From Sphingopyxis indica (GTDB lineage: Bacteria > Pseudomonadota > Alphaproteobacteria > Sphingomonadales > Sphingomonadaceae), in NCBI RefSeq assembly GCF_900188185.1, contig NZ_FZPA01000001.1, positions 434,001 through 498,000 on the forward strand: 64,000 bases of DNA, given 5' to 3'. Positions 28,276-37,714 of this stretch are shown here, in pieces. The notes beneath the pieces are model-generated. The model had not been told where the DNA came from. It made no database searches and saw only the letters and a list, made by a program, of their open reading frames with translations. The translations under genes were made by a program, and so were the position numbers. Each line of letters starts with the position of its first letter. Positions within the stretch are counted from its first letter, which is position 1.

Positions 28276-29003
28276 GCGAAGCGTGGCGCGACCTCGGGAC
28301 GCCGCGCGCCGGCGGCGTTCTTCTGATCGGCGACCATGCCTCGGCGCATGTGCCCGCGGACATCGACCTCCGCATCGACGCGGCCTTGCTGCGCGAGCAT
28401 ATCGCGATCGACATCGGCGTCGCCGAGGTCGCGGCGCGGCTCGTCGAGGGCGGTGCGGTCGATGCCGCAATCCTCGGCGGCGTCTCGCGTCTCGTCGTCG
28501 ATTGCAACCGCGAGGAGCACGCGCCAGGCGTGATCCCGATCGCCAGCGACGGCCATGCGATCCCGGGCAATGCGCTCGATCATGCAGGCCGCGAGGCGCG
28601 GATCGCGCGCTTCTTCCGCCCCTATCACGACCATATCGCGGCGGTGATCGCGGCGGCGCGGCCGGCAATGATCCTTTCGCTCCACAGCTTCACTCCGCAC
28701 CTTGCGAGCGATCCGGCGCAGGAGAGGCCGTGGCAGGTCGGCGTGCTCTACAACGCCGACGCGCGGCTCGCCGCGCCAGCGATCGCCGCGCTCGAAGCCG
28801 AAGGGCTGACCGTCGGCGACCAGCTTCCCTATTCGGGCAAGCTGCTCAACGCGACGATGAACCGCCACGCCGAGGCGAACGATATTCCCTATGTCGGGAT
28901 CGAGATGCGCCAGGATCTGGTCGCCGACGCGGCCGGCCAAACACGCTTTGCTGAGTGGCTGGCGCGCATGTGCGAAAAACTGGTTCGGGCAGAAATCACA
29001 TAA
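28272..29003 (+). CDS. N-formylglutamate amidohydrolase family protein
   Basis: A 243-aa hydrolase of the N-formylglutamate deformylase family, here not next to histidine-degradation genes. Visible features: LLIGDHASAHVPADID with the metal-binding His, RLVVDCNREEHAPGVIP, AMILSLHSFTPHL and VGIEMRQDLV. The GTG start overlaps the ispE stop (GTGA). The substrate is uncertain; in other sphingomonads similar proteins stand outside hut operons. Inverted repeats begin six bases after its stop. Confidence 0.82.
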   Translation: MSEAWRDLGTPRAGGVLLIGDHASAHVPADIDLRIDAALLREHIAIDIGVAEVAARLVEGGAVDAAILGGVSRLVVDCNREEHAPGVIPIASDGHAIPGNALDHAGREARIARFFRPYHDHIAAVIAAARPAMILSLHSFTPHLASDPAQERPWQVGVLYNADARLAAPAIAALEAEGLTVGDQLPYSGKLLNATMNRHAEANDIPYVGIEMRQDLVADAAGQTRFAEWLARMCEKLVRAEIT

Positions 29004-29008
29004 ATAGA

Positions 29009-29239
29009 TTCGCGCAGAGGCGCAGAGATCGCAGAGAAGGAAGACGGATAACAGGTTCACGCGGAGACGCGGAGGCGCGGAGAGGAAGCGCCGGGCCGAT
29101 AGCCCCATTCCATATCGACGTTGCGCCACGGCGCGGCATAGGATGAGAAAGGCCGCTTCGCGGCAAGCGCCCTCTCTCCGCGTCTCCGCGTGAAATCATT
29201 TTATCCTTCTTCTCTGCGATCTCTGCGCCTCTGCGCGAA
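29009..29239. repeat. 231-bp inverted-repeat element
   Basis: The left arm (29009 to about 29095: TTCGCGCAGAGGCGCAGAG, then CACGCGGAGACGCGGAG) is repeated inverted at about 29168-29239, with small differences. The arms are purine-rich on one strand and pyrimidine-rich on the other. The 70-base centre has no gene. It lies between two genes reading in the same direction and fills most of the 327-base gap before ilvD. Confidence 0.75.
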
Positions 29240-29330
29240 ACAATTATTGCGCGCGCGCCGTTGAAACTGCCCGCCTTGCCGTGTAGAGCGACCCCCAATA
29301 TCCGTAATATTATTATCGGGAACTCTCAAA

Positions 29331-31193
29331 ATGCCTTCTTATCGTTCACGCACCACGACCCATGGCCGCAATATGGCGGGCGCGCGCGGGTTGTGGCGCG
29401 CGACGGGAATGAAGGACGAGGATTTCGGCAAGCCGATCGTCGCGGTGGTCAACAGCTTCACCCAGTTCGTCCCCGGCCACGTCCATTTGAAAGACCTTGG
29501 CCAGATGGTCGCGCGCGAGATCGAGGCGGCGGGCGGGGTCGCCAAGGAATTCAACACGATCGCGGTCGACGACGGCATCGCGATGGGCCACGACGGGATG
29601 CTCTATTCGCTGCCGAGCCGCGACCTGATCGCGGACAGCGTCGAATATATGGTCAATGCGCATTGCGCCGACGCGATGATCTGTATCTCCAACTGCGACA
29701 AGATCACTCCCGGCATGTTGATGGCAGCGCTGCGCATCAACATTCCGGCCGTGTTCGTCTCGGGCGGGCCGATGGAGGCGGGCAAGGTCGTGCTCAAGGG
29801 CAAGGAGGTCGCGCTCGATCTGGTCGATGCGATGGTCGCCGCCGCCGACGAACATTATAGCGACGAGGAGGTCGCCGCGGTCGAGCGTTCGGCCTGCCCG
29901 ACCTGCGGCTCTTGCTCGGGCATGTTCACCGCCAATTCGATGAACTGCCTGACCGAAGCGCTGGGCCTGTCGCTGCCGGGCAACGGCTCGACGCTCGCGA
30001 CGCACGCCGACCGCAAGGCGCTGTTTCTGCGCGCGGGCAATATGATCGTCGAGATGTGCCGCCGCCATTATGAGGAAGGCGACGATCGCGTGCTGCCGCG
30101 CACGATCGCGAGCTTCGAGGCGTTCGAAAATGCGATGAGCCTCGACATCGCGATGGGCGGATCGACCAACACGGTGCTCCACCTACTCGCTGCTGCCCAT
30201 GAAGCGGGTGTCGATTTCACCATGGCGGACATAGACCGGCTGTCGCGCCGCGTCCCCTGTCTCTCGAAAATCGCGCCGGCAAAGAGCGACGTGCATATGG
30301 AGGACGTCCATCGCGCCGGCGGGATCATGGCGATTCTCGGCGAGCTCGAACGCGCGGGGCTGATCCACGCGCACCTGCCGACCGTGCATAGCGCGACGCT
30401 GGGCGATGCGCTGAACAAATGGGATATCGGGCGGACGAACGATCCGGCGGTCCAGAAATTCTTCATGGCGGCGCCCGGCGGCGTGCCGACGCAGACCGCG
30501 TTCAGCCAGGAGCGGCGCTGGGACACGCTCGACCTCGACCGGGAGGGTGGGGTGATCCGTTCGGCCGACCATGCGTTCAGCAAGGATGGCGGGCTCGCGG
30601 TGCTGTCGGGCAATATCGCCCTCGACGGCTGCATCGTGAAGACCGCGGGGGTCGACGATTCGATCCTGCAATTCACCGGCCCGGCGAAGGTGTTCGAAAG
30701 CCAGGACGCGGCGGTCGCGGGAATCCTGACCGGACAGGTCGCAGCGGGCGACGTCGTCGTGATCCGCTACGAAGGGCCGAAGGGCGGGCCGGGGATGCAG
30801 GAAATGCTCTATCCGACGAGCTATCTGAAGTCGAAGGGGCTCGGGGCAGCCTGCGCGCTGATCACCGACGGGCGCTTTTCGGGCGGGACGTCGGGGCTGT
30901 CGATCGGCCATGTCTCGCCCGAAGCCGCCGAGGGCGGGGCGATCGGGCTGGTCGAGGACGGCGACCTCATCAAGATCGACATTCCGGCCCGCACGATCGA
31001 CCTGATCGTCTCCGACGCCGAGCTTGCGGCGCGGCGCGCGGCGATGGAGGCGAAGGGCGAGGCCGCATGGCACCCCGACAAGCCGCGCGCGCGCAAGGTT
31101 TCGGTAGCACTTCAGGCCTATGCCGCGATGACGACGAGCGCCGCGCGCGGCGCGGTGCGCGACCTGTCGCAACTGAAAGGCACGCGGGGATGA
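29331..31193 (+). CDS. ilvD: Dihydroxy-acid dehydratase
   Basis: A 620-aa Fe-S enzyme of valine, leucine and isoleucine synthesis. Cluster cysteines are in [13 protein letters not shown] and [18 protein letters not shown]; further signatures are [18 protein letters not shown] and [20 protein letters not shown]. Its length and cysteine pattern fit the standard IlvD. The ATGA at its end is shared with the start of a small lipoprotein gene. Confidence 0.96.
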   Translation: MPSYRSRTTTHGRNMAGARGLWRATGMKDEDFGKPIVAVVNSFTQFVPGHVHLKDLGQMVAREIEAAGGVAKEFNTIAVDDGIAMGHDGMLYSLPSRDLIADSVEYMVNAHCADAMICISNCDKITPGMLMAALRINIPAVFVSGGPMEAGKVVLKGKEVALDLVDAMVAAADEHYSDEEVAAVERSACPTCGSCSGMFTANSMNCLTEALGLSLPGNGSTLATHADRKALFLRAGNMIVEMCRRHYEEGDDRVLPRTIASFEAFENAMSLDIAMGGSTNTVLHLLAAAHEAGVDFTMADIDRLSRRVPCLSKIAPAKSDVHMEDVHRAGGIMAILGELERAGLIHAHLPTVHSATLGDALNKWDIGRTNDPAVQKFFMAAPGGVPTQTAFSQERRWDTLDLDREGGVIRSADHAFSKDGGLAVLSGNIALDGCIVKTAGVDDSILQFTGPAKVFESQDAAVAGILTGQVAAGDVVVIRYEGPKGGPGMQEMLYPTSYLKSKGLGAACALITDGRFSGGTSGLSIGHVSPEAAEGGAIGLVEDGDLIKIDIPARTIDLIVSDAELAARRAAMEAKGEAAWHPDKPRARKVSVALQAYAAMTTSAARGAVRDLSQLKGTRG

Positions 31194-31564
31194 CGGTCAA
31201 GGGGGGCGGGGCGCTGATGCCGCTGTTGCTGCTTTCGGGCTGCAACGCTTCCTCCGACGCCGAATCGGGCCAGTCCGGTGAAACCGAATTGAGCGGGCGT
31301 ATCGACTGCGCGCTCGAAGGCGCGCCCGATTTCGCTCGCAACTGCACCCTCGACGAAATGAACGGCGCCGACGGGACCGTGCTCGTCGTCGGGCGTGCCG
31401 ACAGCGGTTATCGCCGCCTTGCAATCGCGACCGACGGGCGCGGCGTGGTCGCGGCGGACGGGTCCGAACCCGCGAAGGTGACCGTCATCGGCGACGGAAT
31501 GATCGAGGTAGCGGTCGGCAAGGACCGCTATCGCCTGCCAGCGAACACCGGCGGCGCGAACTGA
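31190..31564 (+). CDS. Small predicted lipoprotein
   Basis: A 124-aa protein with a short signal and lipobox (MPLLLLSGC, Cys18). The rest is a compact beta-rich domain ([16 protein letters not shown]...[19 protein letters not shown]) with two Cys that could pair. It overlaps the ilvD stop by four bases (ATGA) and ends 36 bases before nnr. I do not recognise a named family. The frame is open much further upstream inside ilvD, but only this start yields a signal peptide. Confidence 0.65.
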   Translation: MTVKGGGALMPLLLLSGCNASSDAESGQSGETELSGRIDCALEGAPDFARNCTLDEMNGADGTVLVVGRADSGYRRLAIATDGRGVVAADGSEPAKVTVIGDGMIEVAVGKDRYRLPANTGGAN

Positions 31565-31600
31565 CGCGACTTTTGGCGTTGCCGTGCTAGGGTAGGCGCT

Positions 31601-32947
31601 ATGTCCGTCCCAGCCGACGCCCCGATCCTGACCAGCGAGGCGATGCGCGCCGCTGAGGCCCTGTGCGCGGCGGGCGGCACCTCGCTCGCCGAGCTGATGG
31701 AGCGCGCGGGCGCGGCGGCCGCCGACCTCGCGTGGCGGATGGCGGCGGGGGCGCCGGTGCTGGTCCTCTGCGGTCCCGGCAATAATGGCGGCGACGGCTA
31801 TGTCGCGGCGCGCCGGCTTGCCGAGCGCGGCGCGAGCGTGCGGGTCGCGGCGCTCGCCGAGCCGAAGACCGATCTGGCGCGCGCTGCACGCGCGCGATGG
31901 ACGGGCGGCGTGGAGGCGCTGACCGACGAAATGGCGCCCGCGCCGCTGATCGCCGATGCGCTGTTCGGCGTCGGGCTGACACGCCCGCTCGGCGACGAGC
32001 TGGCGGAGCGGCTGCGGCGCTTTGCGGGGCGGCGCGTGCTCGCGGTCGATGTGCCGAGCGGGGTCGATGCCGATGGCGGCCGGGACTGGACGCCGCCGCT
32101 GCCCGCCGACATCACGCTGGCGCTCGGCGCGCTCAAGCCCGCGCATGTGCTGCTCCCGGCCGCACCCTATTGCGGGCGCACCTTGCTCGCCGGGATCGGG
32201 ATCGCGGCCGATCGGGGAATGACGACATTGCCGCGCTTCGTCGGCGAAGCCCCGGACGCATCGACGCACAAGTTCAGCCGCGGCATGGTGCTCGTCCGCG
32301 CGGGACCGATGCCGGGGGCGGCGGGACTTGCGGCCGCGGCGGCGCTGCGTGCCGGAGCGGGCTATGTCGTGCTGAGCGGCGCGGCGCGTGCGCCGTTCTC
32401 GGCGGTCATTGCCGAGGACGGCGAGGGCTATGCCGGGCGGCTCGACGATGCGCGGCTCGGCGCGGTCGTCGTCGGTCCCGGCTATCCCGCGGGTGCGGCG
32501 CTCGATCGTGACGTCAAGGCGGCGCTCGCAAGCGGCAAGCCGCTCGTGCTCGACGCGGCGGCGATCGCATCGGCGCTGCCGAAGCTGGGCGGCATGACGG
32601 CGATACTGACCCCGCACGAGGGCGAGTTCGCGCGCGCCTTTCCCGATTTCGGCGGCAGCAAGATCGAACGCGCGCGGGCGGCAGCCGAGCAAAGCGGCGC
32701 GGTGGTGATCTGCAAGGGCGCCGACACGATCGTCGCGGCGCCCGACGGCCGCGTCGCGGCGGCGTGGCCCGGCTGCCCATGGCTCGCGACGGCGGGGACG
32801 GGCGATGTGCTGGCGGGCGCATGCGGTGCGATGCTGGCACACGGTCGCGATCCCTTCGACGCCGCGGTTGCGGCGGTGGGCTGGCATATTGTGCGCGCGC
32901 AGGCTATCGGCCCCGGCCTGGTGGCCGACGATCTGATAAGGGACTGA
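31601..32947 (+). CDS. nnr: Bifunctional NAD(P)HX epimerase/dehydratase
   Basis: A 448-aa metabolite-repair enzyme that restores hydrated NAD(P)H. The N-terminal YjeF_N epimerase domain (about residues 1-200) shows VLVLCGPGNNGGDGYVAARRL and DALFGVGLTRPL. The C-terminal ADP/ATP-dependent dehydratase domain shows HKFSRGMVLV, TPHEGEFARAFPDF and the phosphate loop TAGTGDVLAGACGAMLA. The two-domain fusion is the common bacterial form. rlmD-like gene 32949 starts directly after the stop. Confidence 0.94.
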   Translation: MSVPADAPILTSEAMRAAEALCAAGGTSLAELMERAGAAAADLAWRMAAGAPVLVLCGPGNNGGDGYVAARRLAERGASVRVAALAEPKTDLARAARARWTGGVEALTDEMAPAPLIADALFGVGLTRPLGDELAERLRRFAGRRVLAVDVPSGVDADGGRDWTPPLPADITLALGALKPAHVLLPAAPYCGRTLLAGIGIAADRGMTTLPRFVGEAPDASTHKFSRGMVLVRAGPMPGAAGLAAAAALRAGAGYVVLSGAARAPFSAVIAEDGEGYAGRLDDARLGAVVVGPGYPAGAALDRDVKAALASGKPLVLDAAAIASALPKLGGMTAILTPHEGEFARAFPDFGGSKIERARAAAEQSGAVVICKGADTIVAAPDGRVAAAWPGCPWLATAGTGDVLAGACGAMLAHGRDPFDAAVAAVGWHIVRAQAIGPGLVADDLIRD

Positions 32948-32948
32948 C

Positions 32949-34148
32949 ATGAACGACGCCGCGCTGATCGAGCGTATCGCCGCGCGCGGTGACGGCGTGA
33001 CCGCCGACGGGCGCCATGTCGCGGGCGGGGTGCCCGGCGACCGGCTCGCGGCCGACGGCACGCTGGTGCCCGGCCCCAATCGTGCGGCCCCGGTCTGCCG
33101 CCATTTCGGCAAATGCGGCGGCTGTCAGCTACAGCATGTCGCCGAAGCCGCGCTTGCCGATTTCGTGCGCGACCGCGTCGTTGGCGCGCTTGCGGCGCAG
33201 CAGGTGGTCGCGAGTGAAGTGCTGCCCGCGCTGCTTTCACCGCCCCGAAGCCGGCGCCGCGCGGCGCTGACCGCGATTCGGGCGGGCAAGCAGGTCGCGC
33301 TCGGCTTCAACGCCGCGCAGAGCAATCAGATCGTCGACATGCGCGAATGCGCGCTGCTGCTTCCCGACCTGTTTTCGCTCGTCGCGCCGATCCGCGCGCT
33401 GCTCGCGACCATCGCGCCGCAGCGGCGGCCGGTGAAGGTCAAGCTCCAGATGCTCGACCAGGGCGCCGAGGTCCTGCTCGAGGGCGTGCGCGCCGACGGG
33501 CTCGACGCGGCGATGGCGCTGCAGGACTTCGCAGGGGCGCACGCGCTTGCCCGCCTCGCGATCGACCAGGGCGACGGGCTCGAAACCGTGTGGCAGCCCG
33601 AGCCGCCGACGGTGCGCTTCGACGGAATCGCCGTGGAGGTCCCGCCCTTCGCCTTTCTGCAACCGACCGCCGCGGGGCAGGCGGCGCTGGTCGAGGCGGT
33701 CGCGCGCGCAATCGGCGATACCGGCGCGGTCGCGGACCTGTTCGCTGGGGTCGGCACCTTTGCCTTGTCGGTGCAGGCAGGGCGCAAAGTCTATGCGGCG
33801 GAGGGCGCACGCGATGCGGTTCTCGCGCTCACCAGCGCCGCCAACCGCGCGCGTGCGCTCGTCGCGACCGAGCATCGCGACCTGTTCCGCCGGCCGCTGA
33901 TCCCCGCCGAACTCGACCGCTTCGGCGCGGTGATCCTCGACCCGCCGCGCGCGGGGGCCGAGGAGCAGGTGAAGCAGCTCGCCGCCTCGGCGGTGCCCTG
34001 CATCGCCTATGTCAGCTGCAACCCGGCAAGTTTCGCGCGCGATGCCAAGGCGCTCGTCGCGGGCGGCTATGCGCTCGACTGGGTACAGCCGGTAGGCCAG
34101 TTCCGCTGGTCGACCCATGTGGAACTAGCCGCACGTTTCAGCCGCTGA
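32949..34148 (+). CDS. RlmD/RumA-family 23S rRNA (uracil-5-) methyltransferase
   Basis: A 399-aa SAM-dependent RNA methyltransferase. It has the Fe-S cluster cysteines (CRHFGKCGGCQLQH plus one later Cys), motif I ADLFAGVGTFALSV, motif IV DPPRAGAEEQ, and the catalytic Cys in AYVSCNPASFARD. The TRAM-like N-terminus is short. The family includes RlmC and RlmD and the exact uracil cannot be told. It abuts the stop of the MAPEG gene on the other strand. Confidence 0.88.
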   Translation: MNDAALIERIAARGDGVTADGRHVAGGVPGDRLAADGTLVPGPNRAAPVCRHFGKCGGCQLQHVAEAALADFVRDRVVGALAAQQVVASEVLPALLSPPRSRRRAALTAIRAGKQVALGFNAAQSNQIVDMRECALLLPDLFSLVAPIRALLATIAPQRRPVKVKLQMLDQGAEVLLEGVRADGLDAAMALQDFAGAHALARLAIDQGDGLETVWQPEPPTVRFDGIAVEVPPFAFLQPTAAGQAALVEAVARAIGDTGAVADLFAGVGTFALSVQAGRKVYAAEGARDAVLALTSAANRARALVATEHRDLFRRPLIPAELDRFGAVILDPPRAGAEEQVKQLAASAVPCIAYVSCNPASFARDAKALVAGGYALDWVQPVGQFRWSTHVELAARFSR

Positions 34149-34586
34149 TCAGTGGAGCACGAAACCCATGAAGGCGTGCAGGCAGAGCGCGATCAGCGCG
34201 AGGCTGGCGAGCGCGAACACCAGAAAGCGCCACATCACGCGGTTCACCGTCGCCTGGATCAGGCTGTGGACGATGCGCAGACCGACATAGGCCCAGGCGA
34301 TCTGCGCGTTGAGCCCGCCGCCCATGCCGCCGACCGCGAGCGCGATCGCGACGGCGTAGAAAACCGTCGGCTGCTCCATCAGATGATTATAGTTGTGCGC
34401 CTTCCACTGCACTTCCGCCGGCAATATATCGTCGAGGCTCTTGCCGGTCCCGCCGACCATCTTTGCCGCGTCGAGCTTGGCGCGTTGCATTGCAGGAATG
34501 CGGGTCGCATACATCCACAGCCACATCACCATCGACCAGAGCGCGAGCGTCGCGACTGGCCCCAGAATCGCATTCGTATCGGTCAT
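34149..34586 (-). CDS. MAPEG-family membrane protein (second of tandem pair)
   Basis: A 145-aa four-TM protein of the MAPEG superfamily (membrane-associated eicosanoid and glutathione metabolism). Hallmarks are AEVQWKAHNYNHLMEQPTVFYAVAIALA and GLRIVHSLIQATVNRV. Bacterial members are glutathione-binding proteins of mostly unknown role. It is similar to the gene just upstream (34598-35026), with the same HNYxHLxEQPTxFYA segment, so the pair arose by tandem duplication. Confidence 0.85.
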   Translation of the reverse strand: MTDTNAILGPVATLALWSMVMWLWMYATRIPAMQRAKLDAAKMVGGTGKSLDDILPAEVQWKAHNYNHLMEQPTVFYAVAIALAVGGMGGGLNAQIAWAYVGLRIVHSLIQATVNRVMWRFLVFALASLALIALCLHAFMGFVLH

Positions 34587-34597
34587 TTTCCCCTCCC

Positions 34598-35026
34598 TCA
34601 ACCGAGTGTCGCGATGACCGCGAGCACCGAAAGCGCGAACAGGCACAAGCTGTAGAGCGCGAAGATCGCGAAGCGCACCGGGATGCGGTTCACCGTCGCC
34701 TGCCAAAGACTGTGGACGATGCGCAGCGCGACATAGGCCCAGGCGATCCAGCGCGTGTAGCCGACGTCGCCGCCCGACAGGTGCAGGAAGACGATCACCG
34801 CATAGAAAAGCGTCGGCTGCTCGAGCAGGTGGGTATAATTGTGCGACTTCCAGTTGACCTCGGGCGGCAGCAAGGTTTCGAGGTCGATGCCGCGGCCGCC
34901 GGGCCGTGCCTTGATGTCGATCCCGGCTTTGGCCATCGCCGGAAACCGCGTCGCCGCCATCCAGCCGAGCATGATCAGCGTCCAGAGCGCGAGCACTGCA
35001 CCGGGCGCGAGAATATTATCGGACAT
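34598..35026 (-). CDS. MAPEG-family membrane protein (first of tandem pair)
   Basis: A 142-aa four-TM MAPEG protein: EVNWKSHNYTHLLEQPTLFYAVIVFL and ALRIVHSLWQATVNRI are the conserved blocks. It starts at MSDNILAPGAVLALW and ends 11 bases before its paralogue. Upstream is a CoA transferase on the same strand with an 82-base gap. Confidence 0.85.
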   Translation of the reverse strand: MSDNILAPGAVLALWTLIMLGWMAATRFPAMAKAGIDIKARPGGRGIDLETLLPPEVNWKSHNYTHLLEQPTLFYAVIVFLHLSGGDVGYTRWIAWAYVALRIVHSLWQATVNRIPVRFAIFALYSLCLFALSVLAVIATLG

Positions 35027-35108
35027 AGCTTCCCCCTTTTCGTCGCGGCATTGTCGTAGCGAGGCCGCCTGGAGCCGATGCTAGCCGCGCGCCGCGACTT
35101 TGCAATGG

Positions 35109-36278
35109 CTAAGCCCGCTTCCTTCTCCCCGCTTCGAGTTCGGCGCGGATCGCCTCGCCGTCGCCGTCGATCCGCGGCGCAAAGCCGAGGTCGCGGGGCG
35201 GCGCGGCGCCATATCTGACCGGCGGCTGCATCTCGTCGAAGGCGCCGACATCGGGATGGTCGCGGCGGCGGAAATAGCCCGTCGCGACCAGATGCGGGTC
35301 GTCCTTGATCGCGTCGAGATCGCGCGCCGCCATTGCGGGTATGTCGTTGGCGGCGAACAGCGCCAGCCATTCGGCCGTGGTTTTCGCTGGCGTCTTGCGC
35401 GCAATCTCCGAATAGATGAGCGGCATATGCTCGCCCTTGGCCTTCGCCGCTTCATAGTCCGGCGTTTCGAGCAGCTCCGCGCTGCCGAGCAGGGTCATCA
35501 GGCGCAAGGTCGATTCGGGCGTATAGGGCACGATCGCCACATAGCCGTCGGCGGTGGGGAAGGGCTGGCGCGCCGGGTCGAGCTGGCGCGGATAGCCCGC
35601 CGGGCCGAGCGGCGGGGCGAGCGTCGCGTCGCGCAGATGCTCGGTGAGCATGAACGAGGTGAAGCATTCGAACATCGGCACTTCGACCTGTTGCCCCTCG
35701 CCGGTGCGCAGCTTGTGGACGAGCGCCGCGAGGATCGCCTGCGCGCCGAACTGGCCCGCGATCTTGTCGGCGATCAGCGACGGGAAATAGCGCGGCCGAG
35801 GGTCGCCGTCGACGCGCGGCAGCAGGCTGGTCGTCGCGGTCGCCGCCTGGATCACATCGTCATAGGCCTGAAGGTCGGCGTAGGGGCCGTCCTGCCCGAA
35901 ACCGGTGCCGTGGACATAGATGATGTCGTTTTTCAGCGCCTTGCAGCTTTCATAGTCGAAGCCGAGCCGCGCGATCGCCTTGCCGCGGATATTGTGGAAA
36001 AAGACGTCGGCGGTCGCGATCAGCTCGCGCAGCACCGCGGCATCCTCTTTTTGCTTGAGGTCGAGCGCGATCGAACGCTTGCCGCGGTTCACGGTCAGAT
36101 GGATCGACCCCATCGTCGGGTCGGGGACGCCGCTTCCCAGATAGCGCGAGACGTCGCCGAGCCCCGGCGTTTCGACCTTGATTACCTCGGCGCCGAGGTC
36201 GGCGAGCATCTGGGTCGCATAGGGGCCGAAAATGACGGTGGTGAGGTCGACGATGCGGATACCGGAAAGCATGGCCAT
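35109..36278 (-). CDS. CaiB/BaiF-family (class III) CoA transferase
   Basis: A 389-aa protein of the formyl-CoA transferase family, with GIRIVDLTTVIFGPYATQMLADLGAEVIKVE at the start, NRGKRSIALDLK, and the probable catalytic Asp171 in SLIADKIAG. Substrates in this family are diverse (carnitine, oxalate, succinate, bile acids) and cannot be told from sequence. A later ATG at 36272 is equally possible. It follows otsA by 41 bases on the same strand, without an evident functional link. Confidence 0.88.
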   Translation of the reverse strand: MAMLSGIRIVDLTTVIFGPYATQMLADLGAEVIKVETPGLGDVSRYLGSGVPDPTMGSIHLTVNRGKRSIALDLKQKEDAAVLRELIATADVFFHNIRGKAIARLGFDYESCKALKNDIIYVHGTGFGQDGPYADLQAYDDVIQAATATTSLLPRVDGDPRPRYFPSLIADKIAGQFGAQAILAALVHKLRTGEGQQVEVPMFECFTSFMLTEHLRDATLAPPLGPAGYPRQLDPARQPFPTADGYVAIVPYTPESTLRLMTLLGSAELLETPDYEAAKAKGEHMPLIYSEIARKTPAKTTAEWLALFAANDIPAMAARDLDAIKDDPHLVATGYFRRRDHPDVGAFDEMQPPVRYGAAPPRDLGFAPRIDGDGEAIRAELEAGRRKRA

Positions 36279-36319
36279 GCGCCGGTTTCACCGAATGGGT
36301 CGCATCATGCAACCTAAAA

Positions 36320-37714
36320 TCACATGTGGTGAAACGGCGGGGCGGCGAGCAGGGCGATGAAATCCTCGGCCCAGCCGATGACGTCGTGGTCGCGCACGAC
36401 GGCGTTGAGCTTTTCCCAGCGCGCGCGCCGCTCTTCGACCGGCATGTGAAGCGCGGTCCACAGCGCGCGCGCGACGTCCTCGGCGCTGTGCGAATTGACG
36501 AGCAGCGCGTCGCTCATCTGCTCGGCGGCGCCGGCAAAGCGCGACAGGATCAGGACGCCCGGGTCCTCGGGGTCCTGCGCCGCGACATATTCCTTGGCGA
36601 CGAGGTTCATCCCGTCGCGCATCGGCGTCACCAGCCCGATCCGCGCTGCGCGATAGAAGCCGAACAGTTCGGCCCGGCCGAAGCCGCGGTTGACGTAACG
36701 GATCGGGACGAGATCGACGTCCGAATGGGCGCCGTTGAACTGCCCGGTCTTCTGCTCCAGCGTCGCGCGGATCTCCTGATAGGACCGCACATCCTCGCGC
36801 GAAGGGGGTGCGATCTGCACATAGAGCAGCTGGTTCACCATATCGTCGTGCGTGGTGAACAGCCGTTCCATCGCGTCGATCCGCTCGGGCAGCCCCTTGC
36901 TGTAGTCGAGGCGATCGACGCCGATCACGACCGACCGGTTGCGCGCGCTTCCGGCGAGGCGTTCATAGGCGCGCTGCGCAGTCTGCGTGCCGCGGAACGC
37001 CATGAATTCCTTGTAGTCGATGCCGATCGGAAAGGCGCGAGCAACGGCGACATGCCCGTCGAGCTGCACGGTGCCGCTGTCTTCGTCGACGTCGGCTTGC
37101 AGTTCCTTGCGGCAATAATGGAGGAAGCTTTCGAGCCACTCGGTCGACTGAAAGCCGATCACGTCATAGTGGAGCATCGCGCGGACTAGGCGCTCGTGAT
37201 AGGGCAGCGAGACGAGCAGGCGCGTCGGCGGCCAGGGAATGTGCAGGAACAGGCCGAGGCGGTTCTTCAGCCCATGCGCGCGCAGCCGTTCGCCGAGCGG
37301 CAGGAAATGATAGTCCTGCACCCAGACGAGATCCTCTTCCTCGACGAGCGGGACGAGGCTGTTCGCGAATTGCTCGTTGACCCGCTCATAGCCGCGTCCG
37401 AACTCGGTTTCATATTCGGCGAGGTCGATGCGGTAGTGAAAGAGCGGCCACAGCGTCCGGTTCGCATAGCCATTGTAATATTCGTCGACGTCGTGCGGTT
37501 CGAGGTCGATCGTCGCGGTGGTGAAGCCGTCGGCGCGCTGCATGGTGAGCTGGCCGGTGAAGCGCGCGACCTCATTCCCCGACCAGCCGAACCAGATGCC
37601 GCCATGCTTGCGCAGCGCGCCGTTCATCGCGACCGCAAGCCCGCCCTGCGCGCCCGCCGCGCCGCGTCCTTTGGTGACCGAAACCCGGTTCGAGACGACG
37701 ATCAGGCGGCTCAT
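36320..37714 (-). CDS. otsA: Alpha,alpha-trehalose-phosphate synthase (UDP-forming)
   Basis: GT20 enzyme of 464 aa making trehalose 6-phosphate from a nucleotide sugar and glucose 6-phosphate. Motifs: SRLIVVSNRVSVTKG, GGIWFGWSG, the WVQDYHFLPLG donor/acceptor loop, GVDRLDYSKGLPERI and TPMRDGMNLVAKEYVAAQ. The ATG at 37714 gives the family N-terminus and overlaps the end of the GH15 gene by four bases. It is the last gene of otsB-GH15-otsA. Confidence 0.95.
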   Translation of the reverse strand: MSRLIVVSNRVSVTKGRGAAGAQGGLAVAMNGALRKHGGIWFGWSGNEVARFTGQLTMQRADGFTTATIDLEPHDVDEYYNGYANRTLWPLFHYRIDLAEYETEFGRGYERVNEQFANSLVPLVEEEDLVWVQDYHFLPLGERLRAHGLKNRLGLFLHIPWPPTRLLVSLPYHERLVRAMLHYDVIGFQSTEWLESFLHYCRKELQADVDEDSGTVQLDGHVAVARAFPIGIDYKEFMAFRGTQTAQRAYERLAGSARNRSVVIGVDRLDYSKGLPERIDAMERLFTTHDDMVNQLLYVQIAPPSREDVRSYQEIRATLEQKTGQFNGAHSDVDLVPIRYVNRGFGRAELFGFYRAARIGLVTPMRDGMNLVAKEYVAAQDPEDPGVLILSRFAGAAEQMSDALLVNSHSAEDVARALWTALHMPVEERRARWEKLNAVVRDHDVIGWAEDFIALLAAPPFHHM

